This document shows, piece by piece, positions 43,176 to 43,504 of a DNA stretch of 43,504 nt (the first letter of the stretch is position 1; each line of letters opens with the position of its first letter). Below the pieces are notes generated by a model. The model was not told where the DNA came from and made no database searches. It saw only the letters and a list, made by a program, of their open reading frames with translations. Position numbers and translations under genes: made by a program. Source of the stretch: Mucilaginibacter sp. (lineage in GTDB: Bacteria; Bacteroidota; Bacteroidia; Sphingobacteriales; Sphingobacteriaceae); the NCBI GenBank assembly GCA_028287895.1, contig JAQBOV010000047.1:1-43504 (forward strand), given 5' to 3'.

Positions 43176-43250
43176 TTCGATTAAGTTTAGTAAGTTGGAT
43201 TAAATTAAAGCTTTTTACTCAATCAGCCCTTTAACTCAATCAACTGACTC
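43176..43250. repeat. Intergenic word repeat shared with 3.0 kb
   Basis: Words GATTAAGTTTAGTAAGTTGG on the left and TACTCAATCAGCCCTTTAAC then TCAATCAACT on the right mirror each other. The 15-mer TTAACTCAATCAACT at 43231-43245 is the exact complement of 3050-3064. The argF' stop codon lies inside it. Confidence 0.6.
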
Positions 43251-43504
43251 TAAGATCTGCTTCAACACCGCCTGTGCTGCCCACACACGATTGCCCGCTT
43301 CATGTATCACTATGGAATTTGGTCCGTCCAGAATTTCATCCGACAGTTCCAGATTACGGCGTACGGGCAGGCAATGCATTATCTTAGCATTATTGGCATT
43401 TTTTAATTTGGCATTAGTCAGCATCCAATCCTGATGGCCGCCGGATACTTTCCCATACGGCTCATAGGCCGACCAGTTTTTTACGTAAATGAAATCAGCA
43501 TCTG
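43236..43504 (-). CDS. argF': N-acylornithine carbamoyltransferase, 3' part only
   Basis: Arginine-pathway carbamoyltransferase; only the last 89 or so residues are in the window and the frame runs off the edge. Visible text is ADFIYVKNWSAYEPYGK, GGHQDWMLTNAKLKN, and the active-site MHCLPVRRNLELSDEILDG. The HCLPVRRN form and WSAYEPYGK favour the acetyl/succinyl-ornithine type (AOTCase/SOTCase) over ordinary ornithine carbamoyltransferase. The residue that separates acetyl- from succinyl-specificity lies outside. Its final codons (ESVD) and stop are read from the repeat-like spacer. It shares strand with paiB, argB and proC. Confidence 0.88.
   Translation of the reverse strand, partial: DADFIYVKNWSAYEPYGKVSGGHQDWMLTNAKLKNANNAKIMHCLPVRRNLELSDEILDGPNSIVIHEAGNRVWAAQAVLKQILESVD

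Overview
The window reads as a chromosomal segment of a Bacteroidota bacterium, most likely a Sphingobacteriaceae member of the Mucilaginibacter/Pedobacter type (inference). Reasons: a giant PKD-repeat surface protein with a type IX secretion (T9SS type B) C-terminal domain next to a PorP/SprF-like gene; the Bacteroidota -7 promoter element TAnnTTTG close upstream of many start codons; few Shine-Dalgarno sequences; a fused SpmA/SpmB-type membrane protein; and an arginine cluster in which argB, proC and an ornithine-type carbamoyltransferase lie close together. No tRNA, rRNA, phage, transposase or CRISPR array was seen. Gene content is mostly housekeeping.

Layout. 1-3.0 kb: 3' part of a GH1 beta-glucosidase, a decayed sensor histidine kinase, glutaryl-CoA dehydrogenase. 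3.1-7.8 kb: folB overlapping a GlcD-type FAD oxidase, MgtC-family membrane protein, acyl-CoA thioesterase, Hsp20, a decayed short-chain dehydrogenase and yajQ. 8.0-11.6 kb: ppk1-ppx polyphosphate operon, a candidate small RNA/attenuator, ubiX. 11.7-15.5 kb: overlapping mtaB-lgt-gtrA-suhB operon. 15.5-17.6 kb (minus strand): NifU-like protein and purB. 17.7-24.4 kb: TetR regulator, TolC, periplasmic adaptor and RND pump, closed by a strong terminator. 24.4-26.4 kb: unknown membrane protein divergent from a second TetR, a candidate small RNA, OsmC-like protein. 26.5-33.0 kb: PorP/SprF-like protein and the 1828-residue adhesin. 33.3-39.3 kb: SpmAB-like protein, DinB-DUF3052 pair, OsmC-like protein plus MetZ, SRPBCC protein, SatP acetate transporter, GpmA. 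39.4-43.5 kb: proC-argB, type II NADH dehydrogenase, PaiB-like flavoprotein and the 3' end of argF'.

How the genes work together. ppk1 and ppx make and degrade polyphosphate. The TetR-TolC-MFP-RND set is a complete self-regulated tripartite efflux system. lgt matures lipoproteins; GtrA is a probable lipid-linked sugar flippase. argF', argB and proC belong to arginine/proline synthesis, but the block is interrupted by ndh on the opposite strand and by paiB. The adhesin and PorP-like protein form a T9SS secretion/anchoring pair.

Non-coding points of most interest: (i) between ppx and ubiX, a promoter-like box, a small hairpin and a terminator whose 3' arm is duplicated downstream, so two mutually exclusive hairpins can form; (ii) a second promoter-terminator unit without an ORF at 25.85-25.99 kb; (iii) several spacers built from repeated short words in both orientations, often starting at a stop codon; (iv) two pseudogenes whose reading frames can be restored by single-base corrections, one also carrying a large internal deletion. 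No clearly new multi-gene system was found.
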